From assembly GCA_964479535.1 (NCBI GenBank), contig CAYZMM010000034.1, forward strand, positions 1 to 64,000: DNA of 64,000 nt. Direction: 5' to 3'. This stretch comes from S015-6 sp964479535. GTDB taxonomy: Bacteria > Desulfobacterota > DSWW01. Positions 20,860 through 29,109 of the stretch are shown piece after piece. The stretch's first letter is position 1. Each line of letters opens with the position of its first letter. The notes beneath the pieces were generated by a model. The model saw nothing but the letters and a program-made list of their open reading frames with translations. It was not told the origin of the DNA and made no database searches. Made by a program: the position numbers and the translations under genes.

Positions 20860-21156
20860 ATGGAACGACCTGGATTTCTCGTGCTCATTCTGCTGTTGAT
20901 CGCCGGGTTGACCCTGCCCGGAGCCGCCGGGCCTGCCGCAGCATCCGACTCGGGAGCCATGCGGGTGGCCGTGGCAGAGGCTGAAGAAGACGAGGAATAC
21001 TACGAGTATGATGGGGAAGAGTTTGCCGGAGACATCTATTCCCGACCGGAAACGGAGGAGGAGCGGGATGACCAGGAGCAGGGGGAAGAGCCTTCGGCAG
21101 AGGAGGAAGAGGCCGATTACGACTACTATGATTACGAGGATGCCCCTGACTCCTGA
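20860..21156 (+). CDS. Small secreted highly acidic, Tyr-rich protein
   Basis: 98 residues. Residues 1-28 form a signal peptide (hydrophobic LVLILLLIAGLTL, then A-rich AAGPAAAS cleavage region). The mature part of about 65 residues is almost all Glu, Asp and Tyr, with repeated Y-Y-E-Y-D, E-E-E-E and D-Y-Y-D-Y runs and no Cys or Lys. This composition suggests a disordered export product that binds metal ions or cationic surfaces. GGGAGAG precedes the ATG. I recognise no family. It stands between a sigma-54 promoter match and the DksA-like gene. Confidence 0.75.
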   Translation: MERPGFLVLILLLIAGLTLPGAAGPAAASDSGAMRVAVAEAEEDEEYYEYDGEEFAGDIYSRPETEEERDDQEQGEEPSAEEEEADYDYYDYEDAPDS

Positions 21157-21374
21157 GCACGCATGAGGTGCACTTCTTCCGAGAACCGTCAACGTACGAA
21201 CCCTGCCCGGTCCGCTTCCTAGCCAGGGCAGCCGGCGGCTCTTCCCCAGAGGCTCCGGCTGCCCGAAGCGGCATCTTTGGGCCGGCCCCTCATTTCGTTG
21301 TCGCCAGGAAAGGCCCTGACCCGGAACTCCTGTTTCCTTCTACGTTTCGCATGGAGACCAGATTTCCAGCTCCC

Positions 21375-21390
21375 TGGCACGATAGTTGCT
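21375..21390 (+). promoter_or_regulatory. Sigma-54 promoter for the DksA-like gene
   Basis: TGGCACGATAGTTGCT matches the sigma-54 consensus TGGCACR-N4-TTGCW at every defined position. It lies 64 bases before the ATG at 21454. The rest of the 297-base gap (21157-21453) has no supported gene. Confidence 0.75.
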
Positions 21391-21453
21391 CTTCGGTTCA
21401 GGGCTTCTGGTCTATGGGGCATTTGCGCCACTTTGTGAAAGGGGGACGGAAAC

Positions 21454-21933
21454 ATGTCGAGTATCGGTGGCCCTGTTTTTCGAACGATGGACGGTGCGGG
21501 GTCGCATTCCGGGGTCGGCCTCACACACAAGAGGAAGAACGCAAGGGAAGCACGGATTCAAGACCTGAAGAGGACGCTGCTTCAGGCCCGACAAGTGATC
21601 CTGAAGGAACTGTCTCCGGCCGGGTCGAGGTTGGCGGAGAGCCTTGCCGATGTGGGCTCCGACGTGCTGGACCGGTCGGCAAGCGATCTGCAGCAAACGC
21701 TCCAGTTCCTTCTCAGAGAGCGGGGGAGAAACAAGCTCAAAGCGATCGACGATGCTCTTGAAAGGATCGAGGAGGGAACCTTCGGCGTATGCGAAGACTG
21801 CGGTGACAGGATCCCCATGGGCCGACTTCAGGTCATGCCCTTCGCCACGATGTGCAGGGACTGCAAATCACTGCACGAGAAGCGCGAGAAGCTCTTCTCG
21901 AACGAGAATCCACCGGAATTCCCCTTTGATTAG
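21454..21933 (+). CDS. DksA/TraR-family zinc-finger protein
   Basis: 159 residues. The C-terminal C4 zinc finger is complete (Cys113, Cys116, Cys134, Cys137: CEDCG...CRDCK). A coiled-coil-like region (about 30-105) precedes it, with the phrase KLKAIDDALERIEEGTFG typical of the family. DksA-like proteins enter the RNA polymerase secondary channel and adjust initiation with ppGpp. The DksA acidic tip (DxxDxA) appears only as DVGSDVLDRSASD, so true DksA function is not certain. Transcription is probably sigma-54 dependent (perfect site at 21375-21390). Confidence 0.9.
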   Translation: MSSIGGPVFRTMDGAGSHSGVGLTHKRKNAREARIQDLKRTLLQARQVILKELSPAGSRLAESLADVGSDVLDRSASDLQQTLQFLLRERGRNKLKAIDDALERIEEGTFGVCEDCGDRIPMGRLQVMPFATMCRDCKSLHEKREKLFSNENPPEFPFD

Positions 21934-21968
21934 AGGCGGGAGAGCCGAATACCACAGAAAGATCGAAG

Positions 21969-22181
21969 ATGGACAAAACCGCAATCGTCATTCTCGTCCT
22001 CACTGTCATCCTGCTCGTCGCTTCGGTGGCGGTTCTGCTGTTCCTCGGCAACCAGGGGACTTCCAGGGGCAACCTGCCGCGGCAAGGCCGTGAAGAGACG
22101 GCACCGACTCGGCGGGGCGCGAAGCGGAATCTTGAAAGGCGGAGCCGTCCGCAGCCTCGCGGCACTCATCGGCGGCCCTAA
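21969..22181 (+). CDS. Small single-span membrane protein
   Basis: 70 residues: one hydrophobic helix (about 5-26) followed by a basic, Arg/Pro-rich tail. It begins 35 bases after the DksA-like stop. The ribosome binding site is weak (GAAAG..GA). No family recognised; it may be a minor membrane protein or chance. Confidence 0.4.
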   Translation: MDKTAIVILVLTVILLVASVAVLLFLGNQGTSRGNLPRQGREETAPTRRGAKRNLERRSRPQPRGTHRRP

Positions 22182-22230
22182 GTGCTCTGGGTCATAAATT
22201 CGGTGACGTATTTTCCAGAGAATGCAGAGA

Positions 22231-22248
22231 ATGGGGTCGGACCAGGCT
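22231..22248 (-). repeat. Dispersed GGTCCGACCCC repeat, copy 2 (inverted)
   Basis: ATGGGGTCGGACCAGGCT on the plus strand, the reverse complement of the copy at 148-164 over 17 bases. It faces copy 3 at 22367-22386. Confidence 0.6.
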
Positions 22249-22366
22249 AAGTGTTCGGTATTTAACAAGAACTCTTCCGAAATTGCCCTTTTCTGGGGCT
22301 TAGCGGCTCATTTTTGGGGTGAGAATCCGGTCCCGCCGACGGGGGGCATTCTGCTGTAACCGAATG

Positions 22367-22386
22367 GTTGGCTCGGTCCGACCCCA
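22367..22386 (+). repeat. Dispersed GGTCCGACCCC repeat, copy 3
   Basis: GTTGGCTCGGTCCGACCCCA. Similarity to copy 1 extends into the preceding TGTAA..nAAT bases. With copy 2 it forms an inverted pair about 120 bases apart. Confidence 0.6.
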
Positions 22387-22552
22387 ATTTGCTGTCCCAA
22401 TTCACTACGACCCATTTACCATCCAGCCTCCGGAGCCGAAGGGCAGCTGAACGCATCAGAGTAGGTGAATGCAATCCGTCGGTTTCTGGCATGCTTTCAA
22501 TCAAGCGAGCACCGTCATGGACCTACTCGAGGTCCTATAGGAGGTAATCGAG

Positions 22553-23041
22553 ATGAAGAAGTTTGGAGCTATCGCCATGGTGCTTGTACTGGGCGTGGCA
22601 TTGAACGCATATGCACACAACTGCAACAAGGCGAAGGACATCGTTGACACCGCCAAATCGGCCGGGTCCTTCAAAACGCTGGTGGCAGCCGTGAAGGCCG
22701 CCGATCTGGTGGACACCCTGAAGGGCGAAGGACCGTTCACGGTCTTTGCCCCGACGGATGAGGCCTTTGCGAAGTTACCCCAGGGCACTCTCGAGGATCT
22801 GCTGAAGCCGGAGAACCAGGCGAAGCTGCAGAGCATCCTCACCTATCACGTCGTCCCCGGTAAGGTGATGGCGGAAGATGTGGCAGGAATCAGCATGGCC
22901 AAGACGGCCAACGGGCAGAGTTTCAAGATCAGCATCAAGAACGGTTCCGTCTACGTGGACAACGCCAAGGTGTTGAAGACGGACATCAAGTGCAGCAATG
23001 GAGTCATCCACGTTATCGACAAGGTACTTTTTCCGAAATAA
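22553..23041 (+). CDS. Secreted fasciclin-domain protein
   Basis: 162 residues. A signal peptide covers 1-21 (KKFGAIAMVLVLGVALNAYA), followed by one complete fasciclin (FAS1) domain. Hallmarks are FTVFAPTDEAFAKLP in the H1 region, YHVVPGKVM in H2 and the closing GVIHVIDKVLFP. FAS1 domains mediate adhesion or extracellular binding. A strong TAGGAGGT site precedes the ATG. Monocistronic by position. Confidence 0.95.
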   Translation: MKKFGAIAMVLVLGVALNAYAHNCNKAKDIVDTAKSAGSFKTLVAAVKAADLVDTLKGEGPFTVFAPTDEAFAKLPQGTLEDLLKPENQAKLQSILTYHVVPGKVMAEDVAGISMAKTANGQSFKISIKNGSVYVDNAKVLKTDIKCSNGVIHVIDKVLFPK

Positions 23042-23149
23042 CATCGACTACGTATTTCTTGCATTTTCCCGGTGTTCGCTTGATTGACCGCAGTCCCGAA
23101 ACTCAGAAGAGGCTTCGTCTCGTGTGACTACGGGAAGCATTCGTGACCG

Positions 23150-24508
23150 TCAGCGATTCGCCGTGAGTTCATACATCCTCTTTCGATAGAGGTCGATCAT
23201 TTCATTCCAGGACGTATCCCGGCTGAACAGGCAGGCCTTGTACATGTTTCGGTGGGATTGATAGACGTTTTCCGGGATCAGGTGGTGAGAGAGATAGATG
23301 GAAACCCCATTCGATCGGCAATCCTCCGTGTGCCTCTCATAGACGACGAGCCTCGAGGAAATCTCATCCATCGCTTCTTCACAGTACTTCCTCGTGACCG
23401 GATCCGAGCACTCGCGATGCAGATTCTCGAGGAAATCCTGAAGATCGTAGTACTCCAGGTTCATGAAGCTGCCGTATCGTTGTGATTCGGTCAGTGCCCG
23501 GCGAAAAGAGTCCAGCGTGGCGCTCCCCTCCGTCGCATCCGCCATCTTGAGCCGCAGATGGTGCGCCAGCCTGTCCAAGCGGTTCGCGACTGCGACATAG
23601 CGGTCGCAATCGATGAGGGAAAGCCCCCCGGCAAAGCGCTTGGATGCCATCCCCCTGTTGTTGCCGGGCAAAGGAATTTCCCGGATGTACTGATCGATGA
23701 AGGCATCGACAACCGTCTGCCCGAGTACCTTTGCCGAGACATCCGGTTCTTCCCGCAACCTCGCAAGAAGACGCTCGAACTTGATGCCACGTATCTGGAA
23801 GGCGCCCGGTGGATGATTGACGAGCCTGATCTCATCCTCGCTGGCCACCAGATAGCGGGTCGCGTCCTTCAGCGAATAGCCGACCTCCACCATGTTGGTC
23901 AGGCACGAGAAGAGCACCATCAGGTCGAATCGTTTCTCTCCCATGGCGCTGTGGATTGCATCGCGGAACTGCTGCTGCGTCATGATGGCGCGATGGGTCT
24001 CGTCCGGGGAGATGCTCAAGGTCTTCGGGGGGCCCGGGTCGCGCAGGGTGCGGGTGTCGATGATCCCTCTTCCGTGGGAAAAGAGAAGGAACAGGGTTCG
24101 ATCTGCAGGGTACCGGAGGCAGCCTTCAATGAAACCCCGAAGGGTGCGCGGGTCGGCCAGGTTCTGTTCCCCCAGGTCTGCGAGGACGGGGGACCCGATT
24201 CTTCCAAGGGTGTCGTCTCTGGAGATGCGAAGGAGCTTCGTCCCGGTCCATTCGCCGCCGTAAGACCCCGTCGCCTTTGCTCCTCCGTCCACCAGGGCAA
24301 ATACGTTGACGTCGTCCGAGGAGCCGACCGTTTCCATCCTGTCGACGGCATGGAGCACCTCTTCGGCCAGATCGTTGTCTCCGTTCATGTAGCACATGAC
24401 AGTGAAACGTTTCTTTGAAGCGGAGAGGGCGGGACCGGTTGTCAGCAAAAGGCAGGCAGCCGTCGAGAGAAGGAGGAACCCGAATCTGAGAACGGCCGTA
24501 TTCTTCAT
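23150..24508 (-). CDS. Exported clostripain-family (C11) cysteine peptidase
   Basis: 452 residues with a signal peptide (1-30). The C11 layout is clear: VMCYMNGDNDLAEE near the N terminus, a catalytic His145 in LFSHGRG, and Cys202 at the end of a hydrophobic strand (VLFSCLTNMVEVGY). An ExEIRLVNHPPG-type segment corresponds to the usual E-x-x-x-P-G-x-G region. C11 peptidases cut after Arg or Lys and are often self-activated. It points away from the fasciclin gene (convergent 3' ends 108 bases apart). Target unknown. Confidence 0.88.
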   Translation of the reverse strand: MKNTAVLRFGFLLLSTAACLLLTTGPALSASKKRFTVMCYMNGDNDLAEEVLHAVDRMETVGSSDDVNVFALVDGGAKATGSYGGEWTGTKLLRISRDDTLGRIGSPVLADLGEQNLADPRTLRGFIEGCLRYPADRTLFLLFSHGRGIIDTRTLRDPGPPKTLSISPDETHRAIMTQQQFRDAIHSAMGEKRFDLMVLFSCLTNMVEVGYSLKDATRYLVASEDEIRLVNHPPGAFQIRGIKFERLLARLREEPDVSAKVLGQTVVDAFIDQYIREIPLPGNNRGMASKRFAGGLSLIDCDRYVAVANRLDRLAHHLRLKMADATEGSATLDSFRRALTESQRYGSFMNLEYYDLQDFLENLHRECSDPVTRKYCEEAMDEISSRLVVYERHTEDCRSNGVSIYLSHHLIPENVYQSHRNMYKACLFSRDTSWNEMIDLYRKRMYELTANR

Positions 24509-24639
24509 CTTCAGCCTGACGGCGACGGCGTCTGAATCTTGCGAGGTGTCGTTATATTCAGATTAGCGACCGAGAAACCGCATGTCCAGACGGCCGCGGC
24601 CCTCCAAGTCGGGACATCCTTAGGATTGAGTTGTTGAAT

Positions 24640-24656
24640 TGGGTCGGACCACGCTA
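24640..24656 (-). repeat. Dispersed GGTCCGACCC repeat, copy 4
   Basis: TTGGGTCGGACCACGCT on the plus strand, a less perfect copy in the same orientation as copy 2. It lies immediately beyond the stop of the PIN-domain remnant at 24666. Confidence 0.5.
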
Positions 24657-24665
24657 TGCAATAAT

Positions 24666-24782
24666 CTAGACTCTAAGAGGATTGATCAGCCGGATTCCAG
24701 CGAACTGGAGGAAATCCGTATCAGCGGAGTAGATCTCACGGATTCCGTTCTCACGCATCAGAACGACCGTACGAATGTCGAA
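24666..24782 (-). pseudogene. 3' remnant of a PIN-domain (VapC-like) toxin gene
   Basis: The minus-strand frame reads F-D-I-R-T-V-V-L-M-R-E-N-G-I-R-E-I-Y-S-A, then D-T-D-F-L-Q-F-A-G-I-R-L-I-N-P-L before the stop. This is the typical C-terminal quarter of a PIN toxin (IYTADTDF...VxNPL), including a catalytic acidic cluster. The upstream three quarters of the gene and any antitoxin are gone. The sequence now abuts the alpha/beta hydrolase, whose last residues are read from this remnant in another frame. No promoter or start remains. Confidence 0.7.
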
Positions 24783-25612
24783 GAAGAGATTTCCGGCTGG
24801 AGAGAGTCGATGAACTTGAGCAGGGCCGAGATGCACGCCTCCGGGTCGTCGAAGTAGATCTCGTGCCACGAGCCTTCCACGGTCACGATCTCGGCGTTCG
24901 GGATCGTCCGCCGCATCTTGACCTGCTCTTCGAGGGACGAGATCGGGCTCTTGGCCGGCGCGAGGATCAGCGTCGACACCCCCACCTCGGGCAGCAGCGG
25001 CTCCACGTTCACCGTGGCCGCCAACCGGGCGAGGTTGCCGAGCATCTTCGGTCGGTTCTTGGCCCACTCCGCAAGCAGCCAGTCCTCTTTTGCCTCGCGG
25101 CGGTCGGTGTGCGTGGCACCGGCGTCGATCAGGCCGCGGATCCATCCATCCCCACCGAGCTTCTCCATGGCGGTGGGCCAGTCACGCTCGCCCACGGCGA
25201 AGATCTCCTGGATCTCGGGGCGGATCGAGAGCGGCGCGGCAACCAGGGTCAGGCTCTTGAGCAGCTCGGGCCAGCGTGCAGCGAGAGCGATCCCGAGAAT
25301 CCCGCCCACCGACTCTCCCACGTAGTGGACCGGGCCCAGTTCGAGTGCCTGGCTCACGCCCCGCATGTCGTTCAACAGATCATCCACGGACCACGCGTGA
25401 TCGTCGGGCGGGTCGCCGGACCGACCGTGCCCCCGCATGTCCACTCGGAGAACCCGGTAGCGCCCGCACAGACAAGGGACCCAGTGAAACCAGAACGCAG
25501 CGCTCCTCCCGAAACCGTGCTGGATCCAGATCGTTTCCGAACCCTCCCAGGGGCTCGTGAAATCGTCCGCTTCGTAATGGATGTTCAAGTCATTGACTTT
25601 CACCTCGGGCAT
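24758..25612 (-). CDS. Alpha/beta-hydrolase fold protein
   Basis: 284 residues. It has the oxyanion segment QHGFGRSA, the strand and turn VDMRGHGRSG, nucleophile Ser101 in GESVGG, and a catalytic histidine in GSWHEIYFDDPE near the C terminus. The substrate is unknown; esterases, lactonases and C-C hydrolases share this pattern. The C-terminal tail (about the last 10 residues) is translated out of frame from the neighbouring PIN remnant, so the native C terminus was probably replaced. It is divergent from the DUF6125-like gene at 25761. Confidence 0.88.
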   Translation of the reverse strand: MPEVKVNDLNIHYEADDFTSPWEGSETIWIQHGFGRSAAFWFHWVPCLCGRYRVLRVDMRGHGRSGDPPDDHAWSVDDLLNDMRGVSQALELGPVHYVGESVGGILGIALAARWPELLKSLTLVAAPLSIRPEIQEIFAVGERDWPTAMEKLGGDGWIRGLIDAGATHTDRREAKEDWLLAEWAKNRPKMLGNLARLAATVNVEPLLPEVGVSTLILAPAKSPISSLEEQVKMRRTIPNAEIVTVEGSWHEIYFDDPEACISALLKFIDSLQPEISSSTFVRSF

Positions 25613-25688
25613 GCTGGTTCCTCCCTGGTTACGGATGAACTACAACTCATTACACCTGCACCTCGACACCCGATATTCGCCGCCCACT

Positions 25689-25718
25689 TTGACACAGAAT
25701 GTCCCTTTTTTCTATGCT
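25689..25718 (+). promoter_or_regulatory. Sigma-70 promoter for the DUF6125/PaaK/isochorismatase operon
   Basis: TTGACA at 25689-25694 (perfect -35), an 18-base spacer, and TATGCT at 25713-25718. The expected start is about 36 bases before the ATG at 25761. Confidence 0.6.
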
Positions 25719-25760
25719 GCCCCAACCGAAGCAAACCGAGACCAGACAGGGGATCGCATC

Positions 25761-26273
25761 ATGCGGGATCTCGACGGCCTGTCCAGAGAAGAGGCAGTCC
25801 AATATCTCAAGTTCCTCTCCGGGCTCGCCATCGCCGTGGACGGCCTCTGGTTCATGGCCGCAGAGAAGGCCACGGATTACGACAAGGCCCTGGAGATGGA
25901 TGTGGAGGTCTGGGTCGGATACGCCAACGTTGTGGTCAAGCGTATCCGCAGGACCTTCGGCATCGACGCCACGGGTCTGGACGCCCTGAAGGAGGTCCTT
26001 CGACACGATCCCATGTGGTGGAGCATGGGGGAACTCAGGATCGTGGAGGACGCACCGGACCGGCTCGCCATGGAAATCCGTGACTGTCCTTACCTCATGG
26101 CCATGGAAAAGATGGGTCGGGAGAGACTCACCTGTGAACCCGTGGAAGGGGCCTACCTGAAGGCCCTTGCCGCGGCCGTGGACCCGAGGATCCGGGTGGA
26201 GGCCCTGAAGCTCCCTCCAAGAAAGTCCCCCGATGAGGTTTGCTGCCGGTGGGCCTTTGTTCTGGAGGATTGA
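25761..26273 (+). CDS. DUF6125-like protein, copy 1
   Basis: 170 residues from the ATG at 25761. Upstream in-frame ATGs lie before the promoter and are unlikely. It contains LSGLAIAVDGLWFMAAEK, MWWSMGELRIVED, a DCPYLMAMEKMGRERLTCEP segment and a closing CCRWAFVLED. The gene at 29110-29682 has the same order of features, so the two are paralogues at the two ends of one operon. I associate the pattern with DUF6125, possibly related to aminothiazoline-carboxylate hydrolases, with limited confidence. The conserved cysteines could serve catalysis or metal binding. Followed at once by the CoA-ligase gene. Confidence 0.7.
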   Translation: MRDLDGLSREEAVQYLKFLSGLAIAVDGLWFMAAEKATDYDKALEMDVEVWVGYANVVVKRIRRTFGIDATGLDALKEVLRHDPMWWSMGELRIVEDAPDRLAMEIRDCPYLMAMEKMGRERLTCEPVEGAYLKALAAAVDPRIRVEALKLPPRKSPDEVCCRWAFVLED

Positions 26274-26279
26274 TTGCCG

Positions 26280-27632
26280 ATGAAGCACCGCACGTACTGG
26301 AACGAAGCGGTCGAAACCGTGGCGCCGGAAGATCTGGAGGCAATGGAGTCCCGGGTCCTGACCGAACAGGTGAGGTACGTCTTCGAAAGATCCCCTTTCT
26401 ACAGGGAGAAGTTCGAGCAGGCCGGCGTCTCCCCGGATCGGATCCGGTCGCGGTACGACATCGTCAAGCTTCCGTTCACGACCAAGGACGATCTGCGGAA
26501 GACGCAGGCCGAGGTCGGGGGCCTGGGCGGGCACCGGTGCGCGGACCGGGACGCGATCGTTCGCATTCAGGGGACGAGCGGAACGACGGGCAGACCTCTT
26601 TACGTGGGGCTGACCGCCAGGGATACGGAGACCTGGAAGGAACTCTTCGCCCGGCACGCGTGGACAGGGGGCCTTCGGCCCGGCGACTCGTTCATCAACC
26701 CGGCCAACTTCACCCTTTTCGTGGGAGGCCTCTCCGAGACGGTCTCGGCCGAGGCGATGGGCATCCGCGTGATCCCCGCACCCCTTGCCACGACAGGCCT
26801 CGAGAAGCTCATGCAGCTCGTGCTCGACCTCAAGCCTTCGGTCCTGTTCGCTACGCCGTCCACCACGAGCTTCCTGGCCGAGTACGTGCGCGAGCACCTG
26901 AAGATGGAGCCTGTGGAACTCTCCTTCACCAAGGGATTTCTGGCCGGTGAGGCCCTGGCCGACAAGGACCGCAGACGGATCGAGCATGAGTGGGGCATCG
27001 TGGCCAGAAACTACTACGGACTAGCCGACGTTGCCGCGGATCTGGCAAGCGAGTGCGGGGAGTCGGAGGGGATGCACTTCTGTGGGCAGGGCCTGGTGAT
27101 GGCCGAGCTGGTCAACCCGGTCTCCCTGGAACCGATCGGGATGGAGGACGGCGCGGAAGGGGAGATCGTCTACACCACCATCGACCGGGAAGCGACCCCG
27201 GTGATCCGTTACCGTTGCCGGGACATGGTCCGGATCTTCACCTCCCCATGCCCCTGCGGCCGAACCTCCTTCCGGTTCACCGTCTTCGGAAGGAGCGACG
27301 ACATGCTCAAGGTGAAGGCGGTGAACGTCTTCCCCTCCGCGGTCAAAGACGTGATCTGTTCCTTCATGCCGGAGACGACCGGTGAATTCCGAATCGTCCT
27401 CTACGAACCGGGGCCGGCGATCAACACGAATCTGGAATTGAAGATCGAGTACGGCGAACAGATCTCGCCCGCCGGGACGGCCACCCTTGCGGAGCGACTC
27501 AGGCGGACGATCCGGGAGAAGCTCGTCTTCACCCCTGTGATCAAGCTGATCCGCCCGAACACGCTGCCCCGGTCCGAGTACAAGATCGACTACTTTGAAC
27601 GGGCGTACGAACAGGGCAAGAACGAGCCGTAG
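26280..27632 (+). CDS. Phenylacetate-CoA ligase-like adenylate-forming enzyme (PaaK family)
   Basis: 450 residues. It has the PaaK opening (YWNEAVETV, then FERSPFYREKF), the AMP-binding loop IQGTSGTTGRPL, NYYGLADVAAD in place of the usual (E/S)YG(M/L)TE, YRCRDMVRIF, and the hinge GRSDDMLKVKAVNVFP. A C-P-C-G pair, common in PaaK relatives, follows. The expected reaction activates an aryl or other acid to acyl-AMP and then to acyl-CoA; the substrate is not clear. The ATG at 26280 is 11 bases from a GGAGG, and a TTG at 26274 with 5-base spacing is an alternative. Its partners are isochorismatase-fold and DUF6125-like proteins. Confidence 0.9.
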   Translation: MKHRTYWNEAVETVAPEDLEAMESRVLTEQVRYVFERSPFYREKFEQAGVSPDRIRSRYDIVKLPFTTKDDLRKTQAEVGGLGGHRCADRDAIVRIQGTSGTTGRPLYVGLTARDTETWKELFARHAWTGGLRPGDSFINPANFTLFVGGLSETVSAEAMGIRVIPAPLATTGLEKLMQLVLDLKPSVLFATPSTTSFLAEYVREHLKMEPVELSFTKGFLAGEALADKDRRRIEHEWGIVARNYYGLADVAADLASECGESEGMHFCGQGLVMAELVNPVSLEPIGMEDGAEGEIVYTTIDREATPVIRYRCRDMVRIFTSPCPCGRTSFRFTVFGRSDDMLKVKAVNVFPSAVKDVICSFMPETTGEFRIVLYEPGPAINTNLELKIEYGEQISPAGTATLAERLRRTIREKLVFTPVIKLIRPNTLPRSEYKIDYFERAYEQGKNEP

Positions 27633-27653
27633 ACACAGCCCAGAGGCAATCGA

Positions 27654-29078
27654 ATGGCACAGGACAGGCCGACCGACATCCTGAAAGAGGCTTCCCTCTT
27701 CGAGATGGCCGAGTGGCGGGAGCATTTCAAGCGGTCCCGTTCGGTGCTGCTGGTGGTCGACGCACAAAACGACGTGCTCGACGAAAAAGGAACCCTCAGC
27801 TTCTGGCAGGTCTGGAAACACGCCCGGCAAAACAACGCGGTCGAGAACCTGAAACGGTTGATCCGCGCCTGCAGACAGGCCGGAATCCCGGTCATCTGGG
27901 CCAAACAGTACCGTCTCGCACGAGGGCGGGACGTGTTTCCCGGAACCTGGGACGGAGACTCCCTCGCGCTCATCCGGACCCTGATTCCGGACGCGTTCCT
28001 TCAGGACACATGGGAGACCGAGATCTTCCACGACCTCGCGGACCGGGTCGACCCGAAGGACATCGTTATCGGCAAGCACGGCTCCAGCATGTTCGAAGGG
28101 ACGAACCTGGAGAAATACCTGAGGAACCTGGGGGCCGGCGTGATCCTGACAACGGGGTTTCTCACGGACTTCTGTGTGGAAGCGACCGTTCGGTCCGCCT
28201 GCGACAAGGGGTATCTCGCCGTGACCGTAAGGGACGCCTGTGCCACGGAAAACGAAGAACTCCATCAGAAGGCGCTCGACCGAATGGAGAGACTGATCGG
28301 GGCCGTCGTCTCGACCGACGATCTTCTTGCCCTGATCCAGGAGATGGAGGCACCCCCGATTCCCACGGAAGCACGTGCATACGATCTCCAGGAAATCGGC
28401 GCACGAATGGCGGAGGGAGTCTCCCTGAACGACATCGTAGACTGGAGGAAGTACCTCGACAGAGAGAAGACCGCCCTTCTGGTGGTGGACCCTCAGAACG
28501 ACAACCTGCACGAGCAGGGGAGCCTGAGCTTCATCGGATCCTATAAGCAAGCCAGAGAGATGCGGGCCGTGGAGAACGTGAAGAGCCTCGTGGAGGCGTG
28601 CCGACAGAAGGGAATCAAGGTCTTCTGGATCAAGCAGAACCGTCTGGCGCAAGGAAAGGACATCTTCCCGGGGACCTTCGACGCGAAGATGATGGGGTTG
28701 ATCCACAGCGTGTTGCCCGAGGCCTTTCTGGGAGGGACCTGGGAGACCGACATCTACGACGATCTCCGGAATTTCCTCCGCGAAGACGAGATCCTAATCG
28801 AAAAGGCGGGCTGGAGCGCCTTCGAAGCTACGCCTCTCGAGCGATACCTGAACCTGCTCGGAGCGAACACGCTGATCCTTTGCGGCTTTCTGACCGACTT
28901 CTGCGTGGAGGCAACGGCCCGAAGCGCTTCGGACAAGGGCTACTGCACCATCGTCGCATCCGATGCCTGTGCCGCCTCCAGTCAGGAGAACCACGAGATG
29001 GCACTGGCCCGGTTCGACCGCCTGATCGGGCCGGTCGTGTCCACAACGGCCCTGGTGGCGTTCATCAAGGGGCTTTAG
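27654..29078 (+). CDS. Tandem isochorismatase-fold cysteine hydrolase (fused duplicate)
   Basis: 474 residues made of two full isochorismatase-like domains (about 30-215 and 272-455) offset by exactly 243 residues. Each has the Asp-Lys-Cys catalytic set: Asp36 in VVDAQND with Cys174 in LTDFCVEAT, and Asp279 in VVDPQND with Cys417 in LTDFCVEAT. Lysines lie in IGKHGSSMFE and IEKAGWSAFE. Both sites look active. Family members hydrolyse amides (nicotinamidase, N-carbamoylsarcosine amidase) or isochorismate. The fusion fixes a dimer that is normally formed by two chains. It lies between the CoA ligase and the second DUF6125-like gene. Confidence 0.9.
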   Translation: MAQDRPTDILKEASLFEMAEWREHFKRSRSVLLVVDAQNDVLDEKGTLSFWQVWKHARQNNAVENLKRLIRACRQAGIPVIWAKQYRLARGRDVFPGTWDGDSLALIRTLIPDAFLQDTWETEIFHDLADRVDPKDIVIGKHGSSMFEGTNLEKYLRNLGAGVILTTGFLTDFCVEATVRSACDKGYLAVTVRDACATENEELHQKALDRMERLIGAVVSTDDLLALIQEMEAPPIPTEARAYDLQEIGARMAEGVSLNDIVDWRKYLDREKTALLVVDPQNDNLHEQGSLSFIGSYKQAREMRAVENVKSLVEACRQKGIKVFWIKQNRLAQGKDIFPGTFDAKMMGLIHSVLPEAFLGGTWETDIYDDLRNFLREDEILIEKAGWSAFEATPLERYLNLLGANTLILCGFLTDFCVEATARSASDKGYCTIVASDACAASSQENHEMALARFDRLIGPVVSTTALVAFIKGL

Positions 29079-29109
29079 TCGATTTGCAGGCAGAAGGGAG
29101 CGGAGACAC

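Larger units (their letters stand above)
22182..22552. other. Repeat-bearing intergenic region before the fasciclin gene
   Basis: 371 bases without a supported gene. Two oppositely oriented copies of the GGTCCGACCCC repeat bound the stretch 22231-22386. The arrangement looks like a REP pair or the ends of a small non-autonomous element. The fasciclin gene promoter is probably in the last 150 bases but is not obvious. Confidence 0.45.
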
